From NCBI GenBank assembly GCA_011371465.1, contig DRQL01000179.1:1-13124 (forward strand): a stretch of 13,124 bases of DNA, read 5' to 3'. Below the pieces are notes generated by a model, which worked only from the letters and a program-made list of their open reading frames with translations, did not search any database and was not told the DNA's origin. The DNA is from Gammaproteobacteria bacterium. Lineage in GTDB: Bacteria; Pseudomonadota; Gammaproteobacteria; DSM-19610. A program made the translations under genes and the position numbers. Positions within the stretch are counted from its first letter, which is position 1, and each line of letters begins with the position of its first letter. Positions 5,785-12,989 of this stretch are shown here, piece after piece.

Positions 5785-6198
5785 CTAGAAGAATTTTTTT
5801 GCCATGTTCATCGCGCCGTCCAGGCCGCCAATGGCATCCAGCAGGGAACCCCCGCTGCTGGACCGGTCGACCATTTCGGGCAGCGCCTTGCTCAGGCCGG
5901 CGAGCAGCGTATTTTCGTCGGTGCCCAGCTCGGCGGCAGCGGCCGTGATCTTGTCGCCGTCAAGCACGGCGCGGATCTGCTCCCCGGAGACCGCCTGATT
6001 GCTGCCGTCACCCAGCCAGGAACCGACCACCGAGGCCAGTCCACCGGACTGCATGGCGGTCACCATCCCGGCGATATCCAGCTGGTCGCCGTTGCCGACC
6101 AGTTTCTGCAGAATACCGGACAGAGCATCCGTATTCTGACCACCCTGCCCGCCCAGGTTACTCCTGAGCAAGTCTGCACCCATCTGAAGAATATCCAT
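5785..6198 (-). CDS. yidB: YidB-family (DUF937) protein
   Basis: This 137-aa soluble protein has the YidB pattern: a short N-terminal helix (MDILQMGADLL), a Gly/Gln-rich linker (about 15-22), then helical segments including the family core GLASVVGSWLGDGSNQAVS (about 53-71), an ITAAAAELGTDENTLLAGLSKALPEMVD stretch and a Gly/Ser loop before the last helix. E. coli YidB (about 132 aa) has a similar length and no settled function. It is first in a two-gene unit with the yjgR-like ATPase 12 bp downstream, which suggests shared expression. The ribosome site is weak: GGAG is about 12 nt before the ATG, with AAGG very close to it. A possible extended -10 (TGCTAGACT) lies upstream at 6277-6285. Confidence 0.82.
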   Translation of the reverse strand: MDILQMGADLLRSNLGGQGGQNTDALSGILQKLVGNGDQLDIAGMVTAMQSGGLASVVGSWLGDGSNQAVSGEQIRAVLDGDKITAAAAELGTDENTLLAGLSKALPEMVDRSSSGGSLLDAIGGLDGAMNMAKKFF

Positions 6199-6276
6199 AC
6201 CTTGAAGTCTCCGCTGCTATCGATTCATGCTGCCGGCAGCCAGTCGGGCTTTGGCGTACGCTGAATCCCGCACTGG

Positions 6277-6285
6277 AGTCTAGCA
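6277..6285 (-). promoter_or_regulatory. Possible extended -10 promoter for the yidB-yjgR unit
   Basis: On the minus strand TGCTAGACT provides a TGn extension and a TAGACT hexamer about 80 bp before the yidB start. No good -35 was found at 15-18 bp (best TTCGGC at 15 bp). Extended -10 promoters can work without one. Confidence 0.3.
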
Positions 6286-6338
6286 CCGCGCCGCTGCGCC
6301 GAACAGGCGGGCTGAACGGGCCAGGACGGCACAGCCAG

Positions 6339-7778
6339 TCAGTGCGACCGTTCGATCAGCATCGGCCGGACGGTGGCCAGCAGCCGCTTTGCCCGGGACA
6401 TGGTGACCGGGTGCCGGGCCAGGCGCCGCGCCTTTTTCAGCGCCGGAACCGCGTCGCTGTAATGCAGGTTGCCGCCCTGCAGCACTTCCAGCGCATCCTC
6501 GATTTCCGAAACGGCGATGCGCAGGTTGGTTTTCCGGTCATGGCGCTTATAGATCTGTTCAGCCTGTCCGATCAGGGCGATGGCCGAACGCACGTTTTCA
6601 TCGGCATTCAACACCCGCATGAATGCACCGACATTGGCGACCTGCGCGCCATTCAGACCGACAATCGGCGGCAACACCTCGCCATTGCGCAGATGCCGCT
6701 GCGAGGAGTAGAACGCCACCAGGCCTTCGACCGTATCGACCTGGTTGGCATGAAAGAACGGCCCGCTGTCAGCAGCCTCGATCACGGTCGGCACGTTAAA
6801 CAGGCTGCTCCCATGTCCGAACCCGTCGTCAAACGGGTTACCGCTGCTGTCGATAACATCACCCGGCTGATCGACCAGCTCCTCCACGCGCGGCGCAAAG
6901 GAGCGGTTGCTGAGTTCAAAGGCCGGTGGCGTAACGGTCGCGGGAAAATCAAAATCCGGGTCGGTGTTGGCGCCGCCGTTGAAATGACAGGCGTTGCAGT
7001 TCAGCGTACCGGCAACACCGACCCCCAGGTAGTTGAGCCGGCCACGCTCGGCGCGTGGGTCCTTCATGCGAATGGTATGGAAATCATCGTACTCTTCCTG
7101 CCGGCCCAGCGACAGCATGTAGGCTTCCAGCGCATCGAGCTCGTAGTCCGTAGGCAGGCGGAAATCGACGCCGGGTTCCCGTCGCAGGGTTTTCGTCAGG
7201 TGCTGAATAATGGCCCCGAGCGAAAAATCACGCAGCGTGCCATGCGGTGCCAACGGGGCATCGGGCGCAACCGGCGCACCGTCACCGCTCCAGCCGGTGC
7301 GCTGGTCGGGTGGCAGGGTAGTACCGTCGTTACCACCGGTCGGGGCCAGCAGCGACACGCGCAGGGCATTCAGGTGCGGTACGCTGCGCATGGTGAAGTC
7401 GGTCTCCAGTGCATCGAAACCGTTGGTGTTCTCCTGGATCAGACCGGCTCCGCGCATCAGCCGGGGGTTTTCAAAATGCTCGGACAGGGGATTGGGTTCC
7501 GGTCGCTCGGCAACGAACAGGGGGTCATCGGCCGGCAGCGTGGCGATAAACTTCGGATCGATTGTGAAGTTATTGGTCGCGGGGTGACAGGTACCGCAGG
7601 TGCGGCCGTTGCCGTCAAAGGTCTCGTTAAAAAATATCCGGCGGCCGGCATTGACCAGCGCGGCATTCGGGTCGCTTTGCGGCAGGATACCGGTAGCCAG
7701 TGCAGGCAGGGGGGCAAGCAGCCAACAGGCCGAGCCGGCTGTCAGCGCAATGAGATATTTCCGGCAGTGGTGAAACAT
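6339..7778 (-). CDS. Periplasmic di-heme cytochrome, CCP/MauG-like
   Basis: This 479-aa exported protein has two covalent heme sites, CGTCH (61-65) and CNACH (261-265). The signal peptide spans about residues 1-28. LFNVPTVIEAADSGPFFHAN (326-345) matches the conserved segment of bacterial di-heme cytochrome c peroxidases (VPTLRNV...PYFHDG), followed by the typical closing helix TVEGLVAFYSS. The spacing of about 200 residues between hemes and a C-terminal helical extension (about 391-479) are larger than in classical CCP (about 330 aa). A peroxidase or MauG-like oxidase role on an unknown substrate is inferred. The frame continues upstream to 7949, but the ATG at 7778 has AAAGG 7 nt upstream and starts a proper signal peptide. 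The gene stands alone between the 66-aa membrane protein gene and the yidB pair. Confidence 0.83.
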   Translation of the reverse strand: MFHHCRKYLIALTAGSACWLLAPLPALATGILPQSDPNAALVNAGRRIFFNETFDGNGRTCGTCHPATNNFTIDPKFIATLPADDPLFVAERPEPNPLSEHFENPRLMRGAGLIQENTNGFDALETDFTMRSVPHLNALRVSLLAPTGGNDGTTLPPDQRTGWSGDGAPVAPDAPLAPHGTLRDFSLGAIIQHLTKTLRREPGVDFRLPTDYELDALEAYMLSLGRQEEYDDFHTIRMKDPRAERGRLNYLGVGVAGTLNCNACHFNGGANTDPDFDFPATVTPPAFELSNRSFAPRVEELVDQPGDVIDSSGNPFDDGFGHGSSLFNVPTVIEAADSGPFFHANQVDTVEGLVAFYSSQRHLRNGEVLPPIVGLNGAQVANVGAFMRVLNADENVRSAIALIGQAEQIYKRHDRKTNLRIAVSEIEDALEVLQGGNLHYSDAVPALKKARRLARHPVTMSRAKRLLATVRPMLIERSH

Positions 7779-7865
7779 GGCTGGACCTTTATCTGTAATT
7801 GTCGTTATGGAGCTACGGCATCCTGCCATTCCTGGATCAAAAATAGCTGCGATGAGGGCCATGCG

Positions 7866-7884
7866 CAATGGCGATTGCCCATTG
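7866..7884. other. 6-bp hairpin in the leader of the cytochrome gene
   Basis: CAATGG (7866-7871) and CCATTG (7879-7884) flank a 7-nt loop, about 90 bp upstream of the cytochrome start. It may be an operator or a weak terminator for the preceding 66-aa gene. No U-tract is present. Confidence 0.3.
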
Positions 7885-7971
7885 GTAGACATTCGTATAG
7901 AGGCGAACCCCCGGCTGCCCTGACAGAACAGGAGCTTGCGTGACGGCACCTGGGAGCCGGCAGGACCCGGG

Positions 7972-8172
7972 CTAGCGGTTGTTCAGGCAATCGGTAAAGC
8001 GGTTGATGCTCTGGTTGATCTCGGTCTGGTTGCTTTCCGGCATCTTGCTGACCAGCTCGTTACAGTACTCGATCCGCTCCTCGTCCAGCGGCCCGGAACG
8101 ATGGTAGTTATACAGCAGCCAGGTCAGTACCCCGACGATCAGGGTCAGATAGATCAGTGTGGACTTGCGCAT
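7972..8172 (-). CDS. Small single-TM membrane protein
   Basis: The predicted product is 66 aa: a basic N-terminus (MRKS), a membrane helix at about residues 5-21, then a polar 45-residue tail with C37 and C62. The layout suggests an inner-membrane anchor with a periplasmic domain that could hold a disulfide. I do not recognise a family. The frame opens at 8208, but the start at 8172 places a positively charged N-terminus directly before the helix and has AGGGA about 8 nt upstream. The longer form would overlap the 8196-8217 hairpin. It is divergent from the hydrolase gene and upstream of the cytochrome gene, about 190 bp away. Confidence 0.6.
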   Translation of the reverse strand: MRKSTLIYLTLIVGVLTWLLYNYHRSGPLDEERIEYCNELVSKMPESNQTEINQSINRFTDCLNNR

Positions 8173-8195
8173 ATCAACATTCCCTGGCGATTGCC

Positions 8196-8217
8196 CTGTA
8201 CGGAACACCCCGTACAG
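8196..8217. promoter_or_regulatory. 8-bp inverted repeat in a divergent promoter region
   Basis: CTGTACGG (8196-8203) and CCGTACAG (8210-8217) are perfect arms around a 6-nt spacer. The dyad lies 24 bp before the 66-aa gene and about 97 bp before the divergent hydrolase gene. A TATACT -10-like hexamer follows at 8227-8232 on the plus strand, without a clear -35. It could be an operator acting on both genes. Confidence 0.45.
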
Positions 8218-8313
8218 TAACTGTTTTATACTGAAATCGGGGCGGGTCTGCTACCGGAATATCAGCCATACCCGCTTTCCGGCAACCACCCGACGGGAGA
8301 AACTGTCAGCACA

Positions 8314-9324
8314 ATGCGGGGGACGGACAACCACCACGGCCGACTGATCATCGCGCTGAGCGGCGCAGTGATGCTGCTCTGCGCCTGTGCCCGCCCTTAT
8401 GTTCAGCCTGAAGGCGCAACGGAAACCACCCCTGCACTGCACGACACCTATGCCCTGATGGACGATGGCTATCGCCTGCCCCTGACGCGCTGGATTCCGG
8501 AAGGCCGGTGTCGGGTACAGGTGCTGGCCCTGCACGGGCTGAACGATTACCGCCGGGCCTTTGCCTCCACCGGCGAGTTCCTGTCCGCCCGGGGCATCAC
8601 CGTGCTGGCCTACGACCAGCGCGGCTTTGGCGAATCGGACGGCTTCGGCCTGTGGCACGGCAGCGACCGGCTGGCCAGTGACCTGCAACTCATGGTCCGC
8701 CTGCTGCACCGCGAACAGCCCGGTTGTCCGGTCTATGTCCTGGGCGAGAGCATGGGCGGGGCGGTAGCACTCGCGGCGCTGGACCGGATTGCCGCGGACA
8801 TCGAAGGCGTGATCCTGGTGGCGCCGGCCGTCTGGTCCCGCGACAGCATGCCCCTGTACCAGCGTGCGGCGCTGTGGCTGGCCGCGCACACCGTGCCGGC
8901 GAAGCAACTCACCGGCGAGGGGCTGGATATCACCCCGTCGGACAACATTGAAATGCTGCGCGCACTGGGACGTGACCCGCACGTGATCAAGGCCACCCGC
9001 GTAGACGTGCTATACGGCATCAGCAACCTGATGGACCAGGCCGCCGATGCTTCCCCCGCCCAGGCCGCCGATGCCCTGCTGCTGTACGGCATGCATGACG
9101 AAATCATCCCCCGCGAGCCGACCTGTCGCCTGCTGGGCAAACCGGCGGTCGCTCACTGGGATATCGTCCTGTATGAAAACGGCTATCACATGCTGACCCG
9201 CGACCTGCAGGCCGAAAGGGTATTACGCGATATCGCCGACTGGCTGCTCGATGCAACCCGGCACAAACGGGAAGCAACGGACAGGCTGACACAGTTCTGC
9301 GCCGCCAGCCCGGATTCCGACTAG
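8314..9324 (+). CDS. Alpha/beta hydrolase lipoprotein (lysophospholipase-like)
   Basis: This 336-aa serine hydrolase resembles the monoacylglycerol lipase/lysophospholipase group ('serine aminopeptidase S33' fold). A probable lipoprotein signal ends at LCAC, making C25 the likely lipid site; C23 is less likely. LALHGLNDYR (71-80) gives the HG oxyanion motif. YDQRGFGESDG (100-110) is the usual strand-loop signature. S146 in the nucleophile elbow GESMG, D262 in LLYGMHDEIIP and H292 in NGYHML form the catalytic triad. All catalytic residues are present, so it is probably active on an ester or lipid in the envelope, but the substrate is not deducible. GGAG lies about 14 nt before the ATG, a weak ribosome site. 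No alternative start keeps the signal. The gene converges on the MscS gene. Confidence 0.85.
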   Translation: MRGTDNHHGRLIIALSGAVMLLCACARPYVQPEGATETTPALHDTYALMDDGYRLPLTRWIPEGRCRVQVLALHGLNDYRRAFASTGEFLSARGITVLAYDQRGFGESDGFGLWHGSDRLASDLQLMVRLLHREQPGCPVYVLGESMGGAVALAALDRIAADIEGVILVAPAVWSRDSMPLYQRAALWLAAHTVPAKQLTGEGLDITPSDNIEMLRALGRDPHVIKATRVDVLYGISNLMDQAADASPAQAADALLLYGMHDEIIPREPTCRLLGKPAVAHWDIVLYENGYHMLTRDLQAERVLRDIADWLLDATRHKREATDRLTQFCAASPDSD

Positions 9325-9332
9325 ACGCCCGC

Positions 9333-9396
9333 GGCGCGAGCCCTGCACAAGCGACGCGGAATCCGGGTGTACGGCCGTGGCAGGGCAAGCCGCGCC
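9333..9396. terminator. Long two-part hairpin between convergent genes
   Basis: GGCGCG (9333-9338) pairs with CGCGCC (9391-9396), and GCCCTGC (9340-9346) with GCAGGGC (9380-9386), separated by a small internal loop. It occupies most of the 97-bp gap between the convergent hydrolase and MscS genes and could serve as a two-way stop. No U-tract is present. Confidence 0.45.
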
Positions 9397-9421
9397 ATTC
9401 CGGAAATGCACGTGACGCACA

Positions 9422-11137
9422 TCAGGCGCTGGCGCTCTCGGTGCCGACATCGGCACTGTCGCCCCCGACCAGCCGGGTTTCACTGGCCGGTGCCGGGGAG
9501 GCTTTCGGCGACAGGGCCTCTCCGTTACCCCCGCCGGAGTCCGTGATCAGGTGCACATCACGCTGCGGGAAGGGAATCGAAACACCTTCTGCGTCGAAAC
9601 GTTCTTTCACGGTACGGGTCAGATCCCAGTACACGTCCCAGTAGTCCTGGCCCTTCACCCAGGGACGGCAGATAAAGTTCACCGAGGAATCCCCCAGTTC
9701 GTGCACACGAATGGTTGGCTCGGGATCCTTGAGTACCTTCGGGTGTTTGCTGACGACGTCTTCCAGGATGCCCTGTGCCTTCTGCATATCGTCGCCGTAA
9801 CCGATGCCGAACACGAGGTCGACACGGCGCGTTGCAGTACCCGTCACGTTAGTGATCGCCTGACCCCAGACCTGGTTATTGGGGACAATGACCGCCTTGT
9901 TGTCGAGGGTGCGGATCTGCACCGCCAGCAGGTTCATCGACTGCACCCGTCCCAGCACGCCCGCGATTTCCACCACATCACCCACGTCAAATGGCTTGAA
10001 TACCAGGATCAGGATACCGCTGGCGAAATTACCCAGCGAGTCCTGCAGGGCGAAGGCGATGACAAAACCGGCGGCACCGATGACCGCCAGCAACGGCCCG
10101 ATATTCACCTCCAGCGCGGCAAGGCCGATGAGCACACCGATCGCAATGATCAGACGCTTTACAGTCACGACCAGGAATTCCTCCAGCAGCTTCGAGGCAT
10201 GCGGAGAACCGGCCAGCACTTTTTTCAGCGCCTTGCCGACCACCCTGGACAGGAAGATAAAGGCCAGCACGGTGATCACGAACACACTGATATTCTGCAA
10301 CCAGCGCAATCCGCCCTCGCTGGAGGTCAGCCAGCCCGATACCGTGGCCCATACCGCTTCCATATCGGAAATGTCCACCTTGACGCCGGACACCGCCGCG
10401 ACGTACTGACGGTACTCCTTGACCTCACCACCCTTTTCCTCCAGTTCATCGAGTACGATATTGAAGCGGTCGACCAGCGCAGTCTGCTGCGCCCGCAGCA
10501 CGGTCAGGAAATCCAGCAGGTTCTTTCTTTGTTCTGCCTTTTCCCTGGCAAACTTGTCCAGCTTCTTATGCGCCGCGACTTTTTTGGCCGCGTCCGCGTC
10601 ATCTGCCTTGACCGGTTTTTTCGCATCCGCTTTACCACGCTCCTGCGCCTTCTTCCTGGCCACCTCGGTAGCGGTTTTTGATATATCGGCCACTTCCCGG
10701 TTCGCGCTCAGTTCGGCCACCGCCTGTTTGGCCTCGGCCACTGTCTTCTTTGCTTCCTGCTCGGCTTTCTTCAATTCCTCGACCGCTTCCTGGTCTGCAG
10801 GGGCTTCGCTGGCCGCCTGTTTTGCCTCTTCAACGTCCTCAATGGCCGCCTTTACCTCGTCAGCCTTTGCCAGCTCTTCGCGCTGGTACTTGACGCCGAT
10901 CTCGGCCGTAGTGATCTCCTGCGCCTTGGCCTGCAACAGTTGCTGCCAGCCGTCCGCCTCGACCACGAGTTCGGAGCGTGTCAAGGGATTGAGCCTCAGG
11001 GCCAGTTCATCGAGGGGTATTTCAGGGTTGGCGGTAGTCACCGGTGACTCCTTTGCAGACCCGGCAAACAGTCCGTTTCCCCATAATCCCGGCGACATCA
11101 GGAACACCACCAGCACAACACGCGTCGTACCTTTCAT
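9422..11137 (-). CDS. MscS-family mechanosensitive channel with long periplasmic coiled coil
   Basis: This 571-aa channel has four parts. Residues 1-25 are a signal peptide or first membrane helix. Residues about 65-235 are an Ala/Glu/Lys-rich region strongly predicted to be coiled coil. Three membrane helices follow (about 281-300, 320-343, 347-380). The last holds the MscS pore signature GAAGFVIAFALQDSLGN (354-370) and FKPFDVGD (380-387). The beta domain contains VPNNQVWGQAITN (418-430), and the cytoplasmic cage domain ends with IPFPQRDVHL (521-530). E. coli MscS is 286 aa, so this belongs to the extended class. The C-terminal ~40 residues are low-complexity. AGGG lies 5 nt before the ATG. 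The gene is last of three, 7 bp after the preceding stop. An osmotic release valve is the family role. The coil may sense the envelope or form a collar. Confidence 0.9.
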   Translation of the reverse strand: MKGTTRVVLVVFLMSPGLWGNGLFAGSAKESPVTTANPEIPLDELALRLNPLTRSELVVEADGWQQLLQAKAQEITTAEIGVKYQREELAKADEVKAAIEDVEEAKQAASEAPADQEAVEELKKAEQEAKKTVAEAKQAVAELSANREVADISKTATEVARKKAQERGKADAKKPVKADDADAAKKVAAHKKLDKFAREKAEQRKNLLDFLTVLRAQQTALVDRFNIVLDELEEKGGEVKEYRQYVAAVSGVKVDISDMEAVWATVSGWLTSSEGGLRWLQNISVFVITVLAFIFLSRVVGKALKKVLAGSPHASKLLEEFLVVTVKRLIIAIGVLIGLAALEVNIGPLLAVIGAAGFVIAFALQDSLGNFASGILILVFKPFDVGDVVEIAGVLGRVQSMNLLAVQIRTLDNKAVIVPNNQVWGQAITNVTGTATRRVDLVFGIGYGDDMQKAQGILEDVVSKHPKVLKDPEPTIRVHELGDSSVNFICRPWVKGQDYWDVYWDLTRTVKERFDAEGVSIPFPQRDVHLITDSGGGNGEALSPKASPAPASETRLVGGDSADVGTESASA

Positions 11138-11144
11138 AATCCCT

Positions 11145-11852
11145 TTATTCCTTCAACTTGACCGTGATTTTCCCGTTCTCGACCCGGATGTTGTCCACAC
11201 CCTCGGAGAATGATTTCCAGAAACCGTCCCGGTTACCGAATTCACTGACCAGATCGATATTCTTCAGCCCGCCCAGCCAGGCATTGGGTATCGGCACACC
11301 CATGATACTGACGCCTTTCAGCACAATGACCGGCTTGCCCTGCAGGTAGGCCATTTCCACACCGGCATTGAAACGCAGCGTCTTGCCGCCCAGTACCGGG
11401 AAATCCGCATCCATCGGCACCAGCAGCCGGGCGCTCACCAGGTCGTCCGACAGATCGATCGCGAGCTTTTTCGCCAGGTCGGTGTTTTTTGCCAGCAGGG
11501 CATTCAGCTCACGCTCGTTGAAACTGACTTCACGCTTCGCGCCCACCTCACTGTACGGTTCTGGCTTCAGGAACCCTTCCTCGTTCAGCTCACCGACCGG
11601 CTCCCGCTCCTGCCCCATGGACCGGCCTCCCGTCTGGTAACCCAGCGCCCGGAGCTTGGTCTGCAAGACCTGCTCTTCCTTTACGCTCAACTCCACGGGC
11701 TTGAATTCGCTGGCGAACAGGTAGGTCTTGAGCGCCCACCAGGTACCGCCGATGGTCAGCAGGATGGTGACCAGGACAATCAGCAGCACCTGTGGCCAGC
11801 GCATCCCGCCGGAGGTGGTCTGTTCCGTATCAGTGTTCATCTCAGTGTTCAT
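11145..11852 (-). CDS. Bitopic inner-membrane protein of unknown function, MscS operon
   Basis: The predicted product is 235 aa. A polar N-terminus of about 18 residues is followed by one membrane helix (about 20-40), then a roughly 190-residue domain. That domain has no cysteine cluster or catalytic motif that I recognise. Its second half alternates short strands (VSARLLVPMDADFPVLGG, LRFNAGVEMAYLQGKPVIVL) and ends in GVDNIRVENGKITVKLKE, which resembles lipid-binding-type DUF2140/YpmS-like proteins. That similarity is only an impression. The frame has three candidate starts, at 11867, 11852 and 11840. I chose 11852, which overlaps the preceding stop by 11 bp. 11840 would start 1 bp after it, so translational coupling is likely in either case. 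It lies 7 bp upstream of the MscS gene and probably works with it. Confidence 0.72.
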   Translation of the reverse strand: MNTEMNTDTEQTTSGGMRWPQVLLIVLVTILLTIGGTWWALKTYLFASEFKPVELSVKEEQVLQTKLRALGYQTGGRSMGQEREPVGELNEEGFLKPEPYSEVGAKREVSFNERELNALLAKNTDLAKKLAIDLSDDLVSARLLVPMDADFPVLGGKTLRFNAGVEMAYLQGKPVIVLKGVSIMGVPIPNAWLGGLKNIDLVSEFGNRDGFWKSFSEGVDNIRVENGKITVKLKE

Positions 11853-12264
11853 CGACTTCATCCACATCCAGCTGGCCGGACATGCGGCGACGGATATGGG
11901 ACCAGGACATCCCCGTTGCCATGATGGCCGCCAGCATAACCTGGACCACGTAGGTCAGCGCCTCTACGTTTTCGATCGAAAGCACATTGTAGTCGATCAT
12001 CACCCAGGTAAGCGCGGCAAAAAAGGCCACCGCCAGCAAGGTGCCGATCTCACCCAGCGAGCGCATCGTTGCGCGCAGGTAGATGACCCAGCCGATCAGC
12101 AGCAATACCGCGGACAGGGCCAGCATGGGGTCCAGTTTATCGGGGGCCTGCATGAACCAGTGGTACCAGGAATACCCGGACGGGTTATAGGTCGCAAACA
12201 CCAGCACCACGGCCAGCACGAACCGAATCAGGAAACTGGTGAAACTGAAGCTTTTTGCAGCCAT
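11842..12264 (-). CDS. Four-helix membrane protein, DUF6524-like
   Basis: The predicted product is 140 aa with four membrane helices (about 11-27, 45-63, 72-92, 100-120) and an acidic C-terminus. The stretch FATYNPSGYSWYHW (23-36) with LLLIGWVIYLRATMRSLG (54-71) matches my memory of DUF6524 proteins, which have no assigned function. AAGGA about 9 nt before the ATG supports the start. It is the first gene of a three-gene operon with the bitopic protein and the MscS channel. The stop overlaps the next gene, so the three proteins are likely co-produced in the inner membrane. The upstream 140-bp gap holds a weak TACACT -10-like box on the minus strand near 12310. Confidence 0.75.
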   Translation of the reverse strand: MAAKSFSFTSFLIRFVLAVVLVFATYNPSGYSWYHWFMQAPDKLDPMLALSAVLLLIGWVIYLRATMRSLGEIGTLLAVAFFAALTWVMIDYNVLSIENVEALTYVVQVMLAAIMATGMSWSHIRRRMSGQLDVDEVDEH

Positions 12265-12337
12265 TGCGCGGATTCCTTCCGGTGTAGTCTCAACGGTGCG
12301 CCAGTGTAGACGATCAGCACGCAGGAAAACACCGATG

Positions 12338-12358
12338 ACCCGGTCGTTTCACCCGGTC
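12338..12358. repeat. Tandem 8-bp direct repeat ACCCGGTC
   Basis: Two copies, 12338-12345 and 12351-12358, are separated by 5 bp, in the gap between the 194-aa protein gene and the DUF6524-like operon. The start-to-start distance is 13 bp, slightly over one helical turn. It could be a binding site. Nothing else in the gap supports that. Confidence 0.25.
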
Positions 12359-12404
12359 CGGAAGGATTTTTCGGGCGGAAAGCCCGGGCAGGCGCGCTTC
12401 CCGG

Positions 12405-12989
12405 CTACTGCACCAGCACCAGTTTCGGCACGTGTGCCAGGCGGCCAAGCACCGGCTCAAGCGCCTCGGTCAGCGCCTGGCGCCCCTTGCCCAGCACCCG
12501 GGCGAGCCGCCAGTCGACGCCCGGCATCCTGTGAACCGCATAGTCGGAAGGTTTTGCCCGCCGGGAACGGTAATCCGGCGAGTCCGGCAGCCCCAGCAGC
12601 AAGGCCAGCGCAACCGCCAGCTCATCGGGCATCTTGAAACGGATAGTCCGGTCCGGATCGCTGTGAATATCCACGCCCAGGGCACGCTCCACCAGGTCCA
12701 GCGCGACAAGGATAGCGTCACCGGAGCCCGGCTCTTCGGCGTTGAATATTCCCCGCTGAATCTCCCGCACCTGGTTGGCCGTGCCGGCACCGAAACGATC
12801 CCGCACCAGCTCATCACTGGTATGCAACAGGTAGACCCACAGGCTGGTAAGGACTACATCATGATAGGCTTCGTCGATACGTTCTTCCCTGCCATACGTC
12901 GCGAACAGCTCTTCCTGTTCGGTGATAAACAGGATTGGCAACCAGGCCAGCTGTCGCGCCCTGTCGCCACGTTCTCCCGGCGTTTCCAT
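12405..12989 (-). CDS. Uncharacterised 194-aa soluble protein
   Basis: I do not recognise this family. There is no signal peptide or membrane helix, so it is probably cytoplasmic. Residues 15-75 look helical with acidic patches (ITEQEELFATYG, RIDEAYHDVVL). The middle carries EPGSGDAILVALDLVERALG (about 86-105), followed by a leucine-rich helix (MPDELAVALALLLGLPDS) and a basic/aromatic stretch (RSRRAKPSDYAVHRMPGVDW). No catalytic or nucleotide-binding motif is visible. The start is secure: GGAGGAG ends 3 nt before the ATG, the strongest ribosome site in the window. It is separate from the operon downstream (140-bp gap) and its upstream partner is outside the window. Confidence 0.65.
   Translation of the reverse strand: METPGERGDRARQLAWLPILFITEQEELFATYGREERIDEAYHDVVLTSLWVYLLHTSDELVRDRFGAGTANQVREIQRGIFNAEEPGSGDAILVALDLVERALGVDIHSDPDRTIRFKMPDELAVALALLLGLPDSPDYRSRRAKPSDYAVHRMPGVDWRLARVLGKGRQALTEALEPVLGRLAHVPKLVLVQ

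Noticed and set aside
6342..7943. Plus-strand open frame of 533 aa opposite the cytochrome
   Set aside because: It is antisense to a gene with two CXXCH motifs and a signal peptide, and no recognisable domain is present.
7779..7949. N-terminal extension of the di-heme cytochrome by 57 residues
   Set aside because: It would bury the signal peptide. The ATG at 7778 has AAAGG 7 nt upstream.
7966..7976. CGGGCTAGCG at the stop of the 66-aa gene, as in the 21-bp repeat arm
   Set aside because: The 10-base match is short and no second arm is present, so it is probably chance.
8251..8982. Minus-strand open frame of 243 aa opposite the hydrolase
   Set aside because: The plus strand has a full Ser-Asp-His triad, so the antisense frame is a shadow.
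9551..11213. Plus-strand open frames opposite the MscS gene
   Set aside because: They are low-complexity Ser/Ala/Gln/His products mirroring the coiled-coil codons of the real gene.
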